This document shows, piece by piece, positions 36,401 to 45,645 of a stretch of DNA of 64,000 nucleotides; within the stretch, counting starts at the first letter, position 1, and every line of letters starts with the position of its first letter. The stretch covers positions 1 through 64,000 of IMG/VR virus record IMGVR_UViG_3300032288_005833. One strand, written 5' to 3'. Made by a program: the position numbers and the translations under genes. The notes under the pieces are model-generated. The model did not search any database. It was not told the origin of the DNA and saw nothing but the letters and a program-made list of their open reading frames with translations. The stretch is from a virus.

Positions 36401-36995
36401 GGCTCAGCCTTCACCAGGATCTAAGGGGTTTGTATATCCCGAATTTAGACATGCAGCAGGATTTGAAGCAGCAATAACCGACGTTACCCCTCAATATCCT
36501 TCTAATCAGACTAAGCCTTATCAGCAATTAGGCTATACCTTAATTAAAACCAACGTTTACGGAATTGGAGGTGATAATCACTCTTATCCGGAAAAATTAG
36601 GATTTTCAACCAACGATGAGTATCTGATAGGAAAATATTCATGTGGAGCTTATCTGTTTATGGCACCATCTAGCCATGCACCTATTCAAGTAGAAGGATC
36701 AACTTCATTAGCAACTAAGGTACTTTCACCAGGAGCTCAAAATGCAATAGTTATACCGGTTTTATTTCAAATGAGATGTCAGGACAAGCTAGGATATATT
36801 GGAGGATATAGAGCCAGTGGAACAATTAGAAATATTACCTATACCAAAAGAATAGGGATAGATATAAAGGTAAGTAACGAAGAGATATTCTCTTTTGATT
36901 TATCAGTTTCAGGAAGCTATACTAAATCTGCTTTAGCTTCTCCTACTTATTCAAGTTTCAAGGATACGTTAGGAGTTAAGAGATTTAACAACTAA
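33435..36995 (+). CDS. large structural protein with coiled coil and fibronectin-like region, 1186 aa
   Basis: The N-terminal 100 residues are helical (LLAQFLRLQKNSLEIINKLS) then beta-rich. A coiled coil spans about 430-510 (LQNEIDALNKSIDQARSEVA, then LITKIDTLTREKSTKTALLQ). It is followed by a fibronectin-III-like region (about 515-660: YRVRGFWPIP, VIQFRVRYRYLTKQG, WVEYKTD, KVEIKVASVSEAGWP). This coiled-coil plus FN3 order recalls host-contacting tail-tip proteins. The C-terminal third is beta-rich with no recognisable enzyme motif, and contains GHSYPE/HxxHP-like histidine-bearing stretches without a clear metal site. Probably an appendage or wedge-peripheral protein; the exact role is unknown. 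Confidence 0.65.
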   Translation: MAGTKNSISSLLAQFLRLQKNSLEIINKLSNATTSKQDTVNVEFLDDNNVTSIIPIPSWGYITNEIKRLDSNIKTLSGLDDGNANVRNADGTVSRIYQTKPLLDPVAPSNLQVPSNFKFRSNHFFESFLNPLLFVSFSLDGQVDAGTKRVFIKRIIANTTTDSQKNYFDTNLKGRNDISDSDFMNALYNQGITYTIDENPEDLPLQVIRYSGTFSVLRVFDTTLPVTVSGQIINQTVRKYKLDIITYKDLISSSLNADRQLKTGDVLMTIGGSKFEITNVDLSESTVVLKRLNGYEPVPIGNNALVLASEMLSPLQVNVNIGHDERQAIFIKSINDEKHVTGSSYSRGVVFHSNEMMINTSEGTMTLDEFYKNQVADFGSQFLANTKEKTIPSVYGLTPNSPTVDSANFKVVQINKQITQTNTSDKFTNTVQTKVKLQNEIDALNKSIDQARSEVAQLVTTSVTSSNTSSRESLITKIDTLTREKSTKTALLQTVIQDLNNISSTSPEISETPKYRVRGFWPIPSPITDGKTGNQDVIQFRVRYRYLTKQGNSTASDEIKFKDNDGTERRATYSNWVEYKTDIRKKGYNSTTKKYYWLDEDVQNADVPNINQLDIPITAGEKVEIKVASVSEAGWPTNPLESDFSTPITIGFPEELTTASGNEQYVKQNSNDQILVSLQQDLSAKGLDSHLSTAFNSGDKYYSHVADTISSGFFDGTTGKALDLYQKLLSMDQEIASLKALIAVAKGVLSVYVTYGTGANATSINVKRGSLVELFAGYYSELLDLTTDTSKWGKIISNSYTIELRNDTASPLELSSSIPGGQSIIALSSGATGDGSADYKNFRKYDLTPISLTSVKSSDITVGLITVSTFVHAAPFQSANSNSQFVYTRYKSVGYDEDLFFQPITNVVWNEDTGISGQPVHHGTILPFNPTGATTPGSSNANVWSGTYNAGAPVGSGKLNELCVHISHPAITYEATQSSPKTFKELVKPAQPSPGSKGFVYPEFRHAAGFEAAITDVTPQYPSNQTKPYQQLGYTLIKTNVYGIGGDNHSYPEKLGFSTNDEYLIGKYSCGAYLFMAPSSHAPIQVEGSTSLATKVLSPGAQNAIVIPVLFQMRCQDKLGYIGGYRASGTIRNITYTKRIGIDIKVSNEEIFSFDLSVSGSYTKSALASPTYSSFKDTLGVKRFNN

Positions 36996-37010
36996 AAAGG
37001 ATAACTAAGA

Positions 37011-40000
37011 ATGGCAGAGAAAAAAGACAAGTATAAATCTTCCTTCGGTATTATAAGAGCTAATCCCAGAATTTCTGGTAATCTTAAAATTAGCGTAGAT
37101 TCCACCGAAAATATCTGGTTAAATTCTATTGATTCGAATGATGAAATGTCTAAGAATCAATATAAAGGATATAGACTATCCTCGGAAGGGAATTTTGCTC
37201 ATGATGTATATTCTTTTTTTAATAACGGAAAAACCCCAACCAATTTTATATTCGGTGTAAGGGGTGAGGAAACTGTTAAAGAAAATTTTGTTTCAGCATT
37301 AGTTGATCAGTATGATGGATTTTATCATACCGGTGTAACCCCTTTGGTCTCTGATGTTTATAGCGAAAGTTTTTCGTACTTAGCCCCTTTATGGTTAGGT
37401 AAGGATATACCAAAATATTTCGTTGTTTTTAGAATAGACGACCCTATAGATTTTTCATATGTTGTAAAAGTAACCTCGTTAGAAGTTGGTAAAAATTATA
37501 AAGTTATAGAAGACTATGGTATTGATACAACTACATTAACATATCAACAGTACAAGATAAAAAGTGATGGTAATGAATACTCCTCTGGAAGTATATTTAC
37601 CGCAACACTAACCGATTTTACAATAATTTCTGGAACGGGAAGCGTAGTATTACTAGATTCTAATTACAACGTTCCAAATGTTGGAGATATACAAACCCAT
37701 TTTATAGAAAATATACTTCCTAAGTCTTCTATAGTTTCTACTTTTTCCCTGCAGAAAGATAGTAAAATAGGAAAGTATATTAGAAATATACAAAATAATT
37801 CAGGATACACACAATCACTAATTGATGTTAGATTTGAAAAAAACGCATTAAGTACTTATAATGGTGTTTCTGTACCCGATGGTGTTTATTGTAAAAAGGG
37901 AGAATATTTAAATTCTCTTTTTACTAATGATTCCACCATGATAGAATTTGATCAGATTATAACGGATGGATTTAAAAGAAATGATGTCATATCATATAAT
38001 CTTTTAAATCTAGAATTTTTATTTGATGATAGTGATGCAGATCTTTATACCATTAATAGATATTATGGATTATATGTAGATGATATCCCTACCGGAAAAT
38101 TTCAATTATCTGGTGATCTTTTTTATGATAAATCTACTAGCAAAGGAAATTTTCCTGAACCTAAATCTTCTTTGCAAATTTCCAAACAAATGCTTAATTC
38201 TTTCTATCAAAACAATGATAATGGGATTAGACTTTTTATGGATCCTGATTCTAAATGGGGTCATATACCATCTTCCGAAAATATACACGTTGATGATAGA
38301 CTTAAGTATTTTTATATAAAAGATAAGAATAATAAGTTCTATTCATACAAACAAGTAAAGGATCACAGTAGCGATACATCAAACCTGAATGAATGGGGAG
38401 AAAATACGGACCAGAATGATTTAATAATTTTAAAAAACAAGACTTTAGATGTTTCAGTTTTTGCTGGTATAGATAAAACTAAAACAAAAGAGTACAAAGG
38501 GATATTAGCAAAAACCGGTGGCAGATCCTATATGGTTATTAAAATATCAGGTGAGTTACTTCCGAATGATGCTATTGTATTATACCATCCTTTTGGGGAG
38601 AATAAAATAGGCAATAAAAGATATGATTATTTTGTTGCCTCTGAATTAACTTATGCTATAAACGGATGGGGTCCGGGCAGTCATATTGATGATAGCGGTG
38701 CATATTATTTTCACCCATTCGGTACCAATGAAGAAATAGCTAAAGCATTAGCAGGAGCTATTAATAGCGTTAATTATAAGTCATACAAAGTTTTTAATAT
38801 AGGCGACGAGGTTATTATAAGATCTGAGGGAAGTGATCATAGAAATGATGACGTTTTTTCAGTTTTTGTATATAAAGATTTTTACGCTAAAGAAAAATTT
38901 GATAGAAGAGGAAAAATATATCTTAATAGCGTTGATGGCATAGATCTTACTAATTATTTAAATTTTATTGGAGGTTCTGAACATAATAATACTAGGGTTA
39001 AAATAAAGGCTGAAGACTCAAATAAATTATCTACTGAGACAAGTTATATCAGGACAAATTTTGGTCTATCTAAAGTTAAATTTGTAGGAAAATTTATAGA
39101 TGAAACTGAAGATGAATTATCATATTATACTATTAAAGACTATACAAGTCATGCAATAGTAGAAATCCAGGATAATACACACACTATATTATTAGGGACT
39201 AGTAATACTATCATAGTCGAAGAGCTTGTTGAAATAGAAACTGGGGTATTTTCTATGTATGGGGTTAAAGATCTAGATATAGATTTTTGGTCAAGTACAT
39301 ACGGTAGAACACCGACCGAAGAATACTATAGATATATTGACATACAGCCGGATGGAATATCTACAATTTACCCAGGAATAGATTATGCAGTAGCTGGAGG
39401 AACAAGCATATTATATAATGGTACAACCTACGGACCTAATTCTGATTTTATTTTCAGAGGGGTAACAGGATCAACTAGTTATAAACTTCTTGGTCAGTCT
39501 AATCTTGCAAGATTTAATGTGGTACCTACCATGTATATTAATTCACCATTGACTATATCTGGGGGAAATAACGATCCACATATAGACCTTGATAAATTTC
39601 CAGGATTTCTTGGAATTCAAGATATTAAATTTCTTGATGATGCTTCCTCTATTTACACCAAGAAAGATCAGATGAATTTTGGTAAGGTTGATACTGAATA
39701 TGATGTTTTAAAAGAAAATTATTTAAGAAATTTCGTTACACTATCTAGAATAACACCCTATATTACTAAATGGGTTTATAATGGAGGTGTAGATGTTAGA
39801 GGCAACGATTATAGGCTTAATTCTAGTCCTGCATTTACCCCTTTAAATTTCTCTCCTAGCTTCTTTGGGCAAAATAGAGATCCTTTATATTTTACAAATG
39901 AATGGTATTTATTAGAAAATCCTCCAATAGATTCTCCAGCTAATCTTTTAAAAAATAGCTCAAGCTATTGCGTAGGAAATATTGATATGGAATCTATTAA

Positions 40001-42686
40001 AAATGCAGATCCTTCACTAGAAGATTATTTTGTAAATTATTTTACTATAGACGGTGAAGATTTTTATAATCTTAATAATATTAAATTTAGTGACGTTAGA
40101 AATAGACCATCAGATCAATTATACACTTATTTTTCTTATGATTCTGCTTCTGGATTTTCAGAAACTCTTTTTAGAGGGGTTAAAGTTAGAATTAAAGAAA
40201 GAACCGATGCATCTCTTCAGACTAAAGAAAAGAATCTTTTCAAATTAAATGATTCAAAATTTGAAGGATATAAATTCTCATGTGTATTAAAATCTATAGA
40301 TGATCCTGATCCATACACTGTAACATCTCCATTAACTTTTAATGTTCATCAGAACGATCAATTTAAGACGGTGACACTTGTAATAACCATCGTTAACAAC
40401 GATCTTAGATTCGTAGACCCTGTAAAATTTAGAACTATTATTGGAAATGTAAACGGGGATGCAAATAAAGTTTTTGAAACTGCTACAGGATCTTGGTTTT
40501 ATAATGCTACTGGAATATATGGCGGTGTTGATTATTTTGGATTATACTCAGTTAGTAGTAAATATAAACATGGTGTTTCACTAGGATCGGGTAGTACCGA
40601 ATATGCTAGATTGAATAACGGTGGATATCTTTCCTCTAATATAGGAAATGTAAAATTAACTTCAGCATTAAACGTAACAAGAAGGGCAACTATAGGATTT
40701 TCTTCTTTAGTTGACGAAACAACAACAGCAGGATCTGGAATTGTTGCAATTGCAGTTAATCCTAATTATGATACTGATTTAAGAGAGGAGGTTAAATTTT
40801 TCGACCCAATAACTCCTGTTATAGGAACTGGATCAAGACCTAGTACGTTTAGATCTCCATACACTTTATTTTCTCCAAGGCCTGATGTTAATGGAGGATA
40901 TTGGTTCAGAACCCCTTGGATTTCTGGTGTTGGAAAGAACTATGTCAATTATAGCGAAGTTAATTATACTGCAGGTGTTGGGTATTTCTTCGATTTTACT
41001 AGCTTGGGATATCCATTTTTTAATGGATACACCAATGTTCCTATTAGTGCTTCTTATAGTTCAATGAAAGATAGGGCTGCTTATCAATTTTCAGCCGGGG
41101 AGAATTATTGGGAAGCATTATTAAATAAGATAACATTCTCTGAAATTTATAGAATATTCATCGAAGACAGTAGTTATATAAACTATACTAAATCTACGTG
41201 GGATGATACAACACAAACAACTATAATAACAGATAACACATTTGTTCTTGATTTTGTAAAGCCATCATCTTTTATACAAGATGCTAGAAAAATACCTATA
41301 GAGGAAGATTATAAACCAGAATCATATTCAAACACAAATGTTGGATATAAATTAGTTCAGGAGAGTGCAATCACCGAATTCTTTAGATATGGCGGTGGAT
41401 ATGTTCCTAAGTTTAAGGATGTTTTATTATTTGATAATATAAAGAATGATAGGCTTTCAACTGACAAAAATCCTTTAACGTCTCCAAATCCGAATGTCTT
41501 AGATGTTTTAGTGAAACTTCAATTAAAAACGCTAACGTCAAAATATTACGGAATAGGGTCTGCGTATGAGATATTAATAGATGGCGTTACAAGAAAAAAA
41601 TTAAGATTAGTTAAAGGAAATTCGTATAATTTTATATTTGAAAATTTCTCAAGACTTTCTTCTTCTAATTCAGGTCTTAAGAAAAATTTTGCTATCTCCT
41701 ATGTCATAAATTCTGGCGAATCTTACAATCTTTATACTGATGGATTTTCTTACACCAGCGACACTACAGCCTTATTTGTAGTACCGCAAGATTCACCTGA
41801 TAAAATCTATTATGAAATAGAGAGCGAAAATTTTGCAGGAGATTCTGCATTAGTTCTTGAATCCTTAGAATATAAAAATGTAACGCTCGGTGTGAATAAA
41901 GATTCATTTGCTAAAGTTAAGAATCTTAATTTTTACAAATATGCTAAGTCTAATCCATTTGGAATAGATGCTCAATCCGGGTATAAACCCCAATATCCAT
42001 TGATAGGAGAAACCCCTATTGATAAAAGGGATATGTTTATTTTTGAGAGTACTTGGGATGCTGGAAGATATAGAGAATACTTTGCACCTACAGCATATCA
42101 ATATGTTCCAGGAGTGAAGAATATGCTAGAACAAAAATCTTTCTTTGGTAGTAAAGTTATGAAGACCCCAAATCTCATAAAGCAGCCAATGCAATTAAAG
42201 TATCCTTCTACGCTGAGCGATGTTTTCAATCTTAATATTGATCTCTATCCTAAATATGAAATTTTATGGGAAGAAACCGATACAGAAATAAAAGCATTAT
42301 TACTAATAGATAGAACAGCAGTTAAACACTTTCAGGATGGGGGAATAGATAAGAAATTCTCTGAGCTTCTAATTTCTGAATTTGGCGTGGGAAATGAGAC
42401 TATTTTAACTGATGATGCGGATGAGTATATTAAAAACAACATATTGCCGCAGTATGAAGCCAAAGAAGTATTGGTTTTTGTAAAAAAAATAAAGGTAACG
42501 GAGGGTGTAGATCTTCAGCCAGTAATAACCGATTTATCAGATTACCAGAAGATATCTACAGGATTTATTAAATCTGCTAATAATGATATTAAAAAGAGAG
42601 GTTCTCTTGCATATGAATATAAATTACAAAAGGATCCTTCCTTTGACTACTCAGTAGCGTTCTCTTTTGTAGTCGGAAAAATATAA
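37011..42686 (+). CDS. giant baseplate/tail structural protein, 1891 aa
   Basis: The second-largest gene. The start (KSSFGIIRANPRISGNLKIS, then YRLSSEGNFAHDVYSFFNNG) and a segment YLAPLWLGKDIPKYFVVFRI (about 125-144) look like a conserved N-terminal docking region. The body is beta-rich and Asp/Asn/Tyr-heavy without an obvious repeat. The C-terminus (ADEYIKNNILPQYEAKEVL, then KKRGSLAYEYKLQKD and DYSVAFSFVVGKI) looks like a compact end domain. No signal peptide, membrane segment or hydrolase motif was recognised. Being co-oriented with the neighbouring giants, it is most likely a large baseplate or side-fibre component. Its stop is followed within 5 bases by the promoter-like motif of the next gene. 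Confidence 0.65.
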   Translation: MAEKKDKYKSSFGIIRANPRISGNLKISVDSTENIWLNSIDSNDEMSKNQYKGYRLSSEGNFAHDVYSFFNNGKTPTNFIFGVRGEETVKENFVSALVDQYDGFYHTGVTPLVSDVYSESFSYLAPLWLGKDIPKYFVVFRIDDPIDFSYVVKVTSLEVGKNYKVIEDYGIDTTTLTYQQYKIKSDGNEYSSGSIFTATLTDFTIISGTGSVVLLDSNYNVPNVGDIQTHFIENILPKSSIVSTFSLQKDSKIGKYIRNIQNNSGYTQSLIDVRFEKNALSTYNGVSVPDGVYCKKGEYLNSLFTNDSTMIEFDQIITDGFKRNDVISYNLLNLEFLFDDSDADLYTINRYYGLYVDDIPTGKFQLSGDLFYDKSTSKGNFPEPKSSLQISKQMLNSFYQNNDNGIRLFMDPDSKWGHIPSSENIHVDDRLKYFYIKDKNNKFYSYKQVKDHSSDTSNLNEWGENTDQNDLIILKNKTLDVSVFAGIDKTKTKEYKGILAKTGGRSYMVIKISGELLPNDAIVLYHPFGENKIGNKRYDYFVASELTYAINGWGPGSHIDDSGAYYFHPFGTNEEIAKALAGAINSVNYKSYKVFNIGDEVIIRSEGSDHRNDDVFSVFVYKDFYAKEKFDRRGKIYLNSVDGIDLTNYLNFIGGSEHNNTRVKIKAEDSNKLSTETSYIRTNFGLSKVKFVGKFIDETEDELSYYTIKDYTSHAIVEIQDNTHTILLGTSNTIIVEELVEIETGVFSMYGVKDLDIDFWSSTYGRTPTEEYYRYIDIQPDGISTIYPGIDYAVAGGTSILYNGTTYGPNSDFIFRGVTGSTSYKLLGQSNLARFNVVPTMYINSPLTISGGNNDPHIDLDKFPGFLGIQDIKFLDDASSIYTKKDQMNFGKVDTEYDVLKENYLRNFVTLSRITPYITKWVYNGGVDVRGNDYRLNSSPAFTPLNFSPSFFGQNRDPLYFTNEWYLLENPPIDSPANLLKNSSSYCVGNIDMESIKNADPSLEDYFVNYFTIDGEDFYNLNNIKFSDVRNRPSDQLYTYFSYDSASGFSETLFRGVKVRIKERTDASLQTKEKNLFKLNDSKFEGYKFSCVLKSIDDPDPYTVTSPLTFNVHQNDQFKTVTLVITIVNNDLRFVDPVKFRTIIGNVNGDANKVFETATGSWFYNATGIYGGVDYFGLYSVSSKYKHGVSLGSGSTEYARLNNGGYLSSNIGNVKLTSALNVTRRATIGFSSLVDETTTAGSGIVAIAVNPNYDTDLREEVKFFDPITPVIGTGSRPSTFRSPYTLFSPRPDVNGGYWFRTPWISGVGKNYVNYSEVNYTAGVGYFFDFTSLGYPFFNGYTNVPISASYSSMKDRAAYQFSAGENYWEALLNKITFSEIYRIFIEDSSYINYTKSTWDDTTQTTIITDNTFVLDFVKPSSFIQDARKIPIEEDYKPESYSNTNVGYKLVQESAITEFFRYGGGYVPKFKDVLLFDNIKNDRLSTDKNPLTSPNPNVLDVLVKLQLKTLTSKYYGIGSAYEILIDGVTRKKLRLVKGNSYNFIFENFSRLSSSNSGLKKNFAISYVINSGESYNLYTDGFSYTSDTTALFVVPQDSPDKIYYEIESENFAGDSALVLESLEYKNVTLGVNKDSFAKVKNLNFYKYAKSNPFGIDAQSGYKPQYPLIGETPIDKRDMFIFESTWDAGRYREYFAPTAYQYVPGVKNMLEQKSFFGSKVMKTPNLIKQPMQLKYPSTLSDVFNLNIDLYPKYEILWEETDTEIKALLLIDRTAVKHFQDGGIDKKFSELLISEFGVGNETILTDDADEYIKNNILPQYEAKEVLVFVKKIKVTEGVDLQPVITDLSDYQKISTGFIKSANNDIKKRGSLAYEYKLQKDPSFDYSVAFSFVVGKI

Positions 42687-42690
42687 GGGA

Positions 42691-42703
42691 GATATATATA
42701 AAA
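42691..42703 (+). promoter_or_regulatory. late-promoter-like motif GATATATATAAAA
   Basis: GATATATATAAAA lies 14 bases before the ATG at 42718 and just after the stop of the 1891-aa gene. It would give the collagen-like fibre and the following NTase and Hint genes their own transcript. Confidence 0.5.
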
Positions 42704-42717
42704 AGTAATACTTAGAG

Positions 42718-44985
42718 ATGCCGAAAATAAACATATTAAATATTCTTGCTGGGGATCAACAAGCAATACTTGTAGACAAGGTAAACTACAATTTTGATCA
42801 GATTCTAACTGCAGGCGGTGGACCACAGGGACCTCAGGGCATCAGGGGTGCTACTGGACCTATTGGACCGCAGGGAATACAGGGTCCAACAGGGCCTCAG
42901 GGATTAAAAGGAGCTAGATGGTATGTTCAAGTAACAGCACCATCTGCAGAAAATATCTTTCATACACCATGGGGAGAACCTGAACTTGGAGATTATTGGT
43001 TAGCAGGAGCAGATGATTCTAATCCTTATGGAATTTATGTTTATAACGAAACCGTACCAGGATCCTTAAATTGGGAATATTCTGGGGTATTCTTTGCTAA
43101 CACTTCCGCATTTACCCCAGTAGATGACATAAATCAAACTGACGAAAGAGCTTTAATACATGATACATTATTTAGTAATAGATATTCTTTAGTTCTAAGT
43201 GATTATGGAGTTACCGGATCTGAAACTGGATTTAAATATAGGGACTTTAATAAATTTGGTATCAATGGAGAAAGAGCTAAGCTTAAAATAGCTACGGATT
43301 TTAATTCGCCATTTTTATCTCTTTTATCTTTCGGTAGAGCAAATCTGGATGATGGAAACAGAGCAAACACAGCATATAGTTTAAATAGAAATCCTAGATT
43401 TAGATGGAAAAATTTAACAGGAAGTGATTATCATCTAGAGTTCTTTTCACCAACCGGTGATTATTATGTAAGCACCCCTAAATTTGTTATAGGGGGAACT
43501 GCTTCTAATTTTTCTGTTACAGGTTATAATGCTACAGGAGATATGTTCAGGCTTACGACAAGCTCAACTACTTCTGTAAATCCTAGTAAATATTTCTTTG
43601 GCTTTGACTCTGCTGGATACGCAACAAAAGGATTACCATACAATCCAACAATAAGTGCAGGTATTCTTTCTGCTGATGCAAATAATTTGGATTATTACGA
43701 AGAAGGGGACTTAAAGGGAATATTTCAATTAAAAACATTCTCTGATGTCAGTGGCTGGAACAACACTCCAGACAATATTTACAAGAACGTAAAAGCTGCA
43801 TACACAAGAATAGGAAATATAGTTCATATAGATTTTACTATTAAGGTAGATGTTCCTTCTTCGATCGGTCCATTCCTTGGTCCTGATGCATATCTGTACA
43901 TTAAAGGATTCCCATACACGCCCGATTATAGCGGGTTAAATTTATTTAGTGGAAGTTTATCAATATCAAATTATACTAACCCTGTAATGCCTTTAATTCC
44001 ACTAACTGGAATTTCATTATCGGGAGGAGTAACAACATCAATATTTGGTGCTTTTGCTAAAACATCGGATGGATTAGAAGATAGACTGTTCCTTTATAAT
44101 AATTCAGGAACAAACCTAAAGGCAGACTCAAATCTTCCGGTAGGAGCTTGTTATATTTATGGAAGTTTTACGTACAAAACATTAGCCTCTGCTAGGGTTA
44201 GTACTATACTTCCTTCTCCAACTCCTCCTCCACCAACAACGCCAGCACCAACGCCAGCACCAACGCCAGCACCAACGCCAGCACCAACGCCAGCACCAAC
44301 GCCAGCACCAACGCCAGCACCTGATTATTCATTCGAGTGGGAATATGCAAATTATGTTGCAGGACCAACGCCAGCACCGCCAGCACCAACACCTGCGCCT
44401 ACGCCAGCACCAACGCCTGCTCCTACACCAGCACCAACGCCAGGACCAACACCAGCACCAACGCCAGCACCAACACCTGCGCCTACGCCAGCACCAACAC
44501 CTGCGCCTACGCCAGCACCAACACCTGCGCCTACGCCAGCACCAACGCCGGCACCAGTGGCATGTAATATAAGTAATCCTAGTTATGTAACAGTGAGCAC
44601 ACCTACTCAATATGGAACAATTTATCTTGCATCAGACAGAAATATCACATTACAGGTATTTGGAGGAGTAACATATTCAGGTAGCAATTATGGATACCTT
44701 ACAATAACTGGATATGGTGGAACACCAAATCCAATGCCTAATCAGGTAAGTGCATACGCTGGATATGGTCAGTATACAACAATTGATCTAGGATTACCTG
44801 CAGGATATTATAGTTTCTTGCTGTATATGTCTGCTAACGGATCTTCTGGTCACACTGCTTCTATATCATGTGGAAGTTCAATAACATATAGTCCAACACC
44901 TAGTCCAACCCCATCACCTAGTCCAGGAACTAGTGGAGGCGGAGGCGGCGGAGGCGGCGGAATTTCAGGGTTTAATCAAAATTAA
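42718..44985 (+). CDS. tail fibre with collagen-like segment, PTPAP stalks and polyglycine end, 755 aa
   Basis: The N-terminus ([20 protein letters not shown]) is a docking-type region. It is followed by collagen-like Gly-X-Y triplets at about residues 36-66 ([19 protein letters not shown]), which should trimerise. Residues about 70-490 form beta domains. Two Pro-Thr-Ala stalks of PTPAP units (about 500-535 and 550-612) flank a short linker. A C-terminal domain (about 618-715) has a jelly-roll look with [11 protein letters not shown] and TASISCGSS, and the protein ends in a polyglycine run and GISGFNQN. Extended Pro-Thr stalks are typical of glycosylated or rod-like surface proteins. It is probably a receptor-binding fibre. 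The stalk DNA is minisatellite-like and may vary in length. Confidence 0.75.
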   Translation: MPKINILNILAGDQQAILVDKVNYNFDQILTAGGGPQGPQGIRGATGPIGPQGIQGPTGPQGLKGARWYVQVTAPSAENIFHTPWGEPELGDYWLAGADDSNPYGIYVYNETVPGSLNWEYSGVFFANTSAFTPVDDINQTDERALIHDTLFSNRYSLVLSDYGVTGSETGFKYRDFNKFGINGERAKLKIATDFNSPFLSLLSFGRANLDDGNRANTAYSLNRNPRFRWKNLTGSDYHLEFFSPTGDYYVSTPKFVIGGTASNFSVTGYNATGDMFRLTTSSTTSVNPSKYFFGFDSAGYATKGLPYNPTISAGILSADANNLDYYEEGDLKGIFQLKTFSDVSGWNNTPDNIYKNVKAAYTRIGNIVHIDFTIKVDVPSSIGPFLGPDAYLYIKGFPYTPDYSGLNLFSGSLSISNYTNPVMPLIPLTGISLSGGVTTSIFGAFAKTSDGLEDRLFLYNNSGTNLKADSNLPVGACYIYGSFTYKTLASARVSTILPSPTPPPPTTPAPTPAPTPAPTPAPTPAPTPAPTPAPDYSFEWEYANYVAGPTPAPPAPTPAPTPAPTPAPTPAPTPGPTPAPTPAPTPAPTPAPTPAPTPAPTPAPTPAPTPAPVACNISNPSYVTVSTPTQYGTIYLASDRNITLQVFGGVTYSGSNYGYLTITGYGGTPNPMPNQVSAYAGYGQYTTIDLGLPAGYYSFLLYMSANGSSGHTASISCGSSITYSPTPSPTPSPSPGTSGGGGGGGGGISGFNQN
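44233..44322 (+). repeat. 12-bp coding minisatellite, PTPAP stalk 1
   Basis: Near-perfect tandem copies of the 12-base unit CCAACGCCAGCA encode Pro-Thr-Pro-Ala. Copies are almost identical at the DNA level, unlike the diverged Y-IK repeats at 9640, so expansion or contraction by slippage or recombination is likely. Confidence 0.85.
44364..44556 (+). repeat. 12-bp coding minisatellite, PTPAP stalk 2
   Basis: A second array of the same Pro-Thr-Pro-Ala unit, with variant units ACACCTGCGCCT and ACGCCAGCACCA alternating in a higher-order 24-base pattern. It is separated from stalk 1 by about 40 bases coding for a unique linker. Confidence 0.85.
44935..44961 (+). repeat. polyglycine (GGAGGC) run
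   Basis: GGA/GGC repeats code for nine consecutive glycines near the C-terminus of the 755-aa fibre. A nearly identical run occurs at 46336-46365 in the Hint-containing gene. Confidence 0.8.
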
Positions 44986-44992
44986 ATAATAA

Positions 44993-45637
44993 ATGGATTC
45001 AAACATGAATAGAGAAATAATATCAGGTGAAGATTTTTTATATCAAAGGGGGACAGTTTCGACTGTCTACCCTTGGTATAGACCATCATATGATTATGTT
45101 AGAGATTATTTACAATATCTAAAAGACGAGACAACCGTTTTTGATGAATTTGAAATCTATTTAACAGGTGGTATATTATACGATTTTGATACAACGTGGG
45201 ATGTTGATATATTTCTAGTTGGTGGCTCAGAGAGCGATGCAAAGATAGAAGAGCAGTTAAATAACATGACGGATATTGCTTTAAATAAATTTTTCATGCT
45301 TGTAGATATAGCATGGATGGAAAGAAGACCTTCAAATCTTACATATTCACAAATGGAAGAGAACAATTTTTTTTCAGAGGATATCACATATAAAAAAATA
45401 GGACATTTCAAAAAAAAGCTTGGGAACGAAACAGTAGAATGTGATATGAGAATCCTACCAAACTTAGAGACTATAGGAGATTATTTGATAAAAGGAAGTT
45501 TTGGTGGATTTAAACACGCTGATAAAATGATAGATAAGGTTAAAAATCATCCTAAGCAAAGTGTAATAATGACATTTAGCGCTGAAGAATTTTTACTAAG
45601 CGATAGGGATCATTTTTTAAGTAATACTAATAGATAA
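44993..45637 (+). CDS. predicted nucleotidyltransferase-fold protein, 214 aa
   Basis: The pattern of the polymerase-beta/CCA-type nucleotidyltransferase superfamily is visible. IYLTGGILYDF (about residues 54-64) gives the hGG motif, TWDVDIFLVGG (about 67-77) gives the D-h-D pair, and FFMLVDIAWMERR (about 100-112) gives a third acidic residue between hydrophobic strands. Such enzymes transfer NMP groups to RNA, proteins or small molecules. The rest is helical and charged, with no added HEPN or RNA-binding domain seen. A second in-frame ATG at 45005 (MNREI) is an alternative start. It lies between two fibre genes, so the target might be a fibre, a tRNA or a host protein. The fold call comes from motif reading only. 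Confidence 0.55.
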   Translation: MDSNMNREIISGEDFLYQRGTVSTVYPWYRPSYDYVRDYLQYLKDETTVFDEFEIYLTGGILYDFDTTWDVDIFLVGGSESDAKIEEQLNNMTDIALNKFFMLVDIAWMERRPSNLTYSQMEENNFFSEDITYKKIGHFKKKLGNETVECDMRILPNLETIGDYLIKGSFGGFKHADKMIDKVKNHPKQSVIMTFSAEEFLLSDRDHFLSNTNR

Positions 45638-45645
45638 GATATAAA

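Noticed and set aside
44233-44556. Direct repeats that look like a CRISPR or non-coding satellite
   Set aside because: They are in frame, encode PTPAP in a fibre, have no spacers of constant length, and no cas gene is nearby.
44329-44610. Antisense Cys/Arg/Trp-rich and Leu/Val-rich open frames over the PTPAP arrays
   Set aside because: They are low-complexity shadows of the repeat DNA in the real fibre gene and have no independent support.
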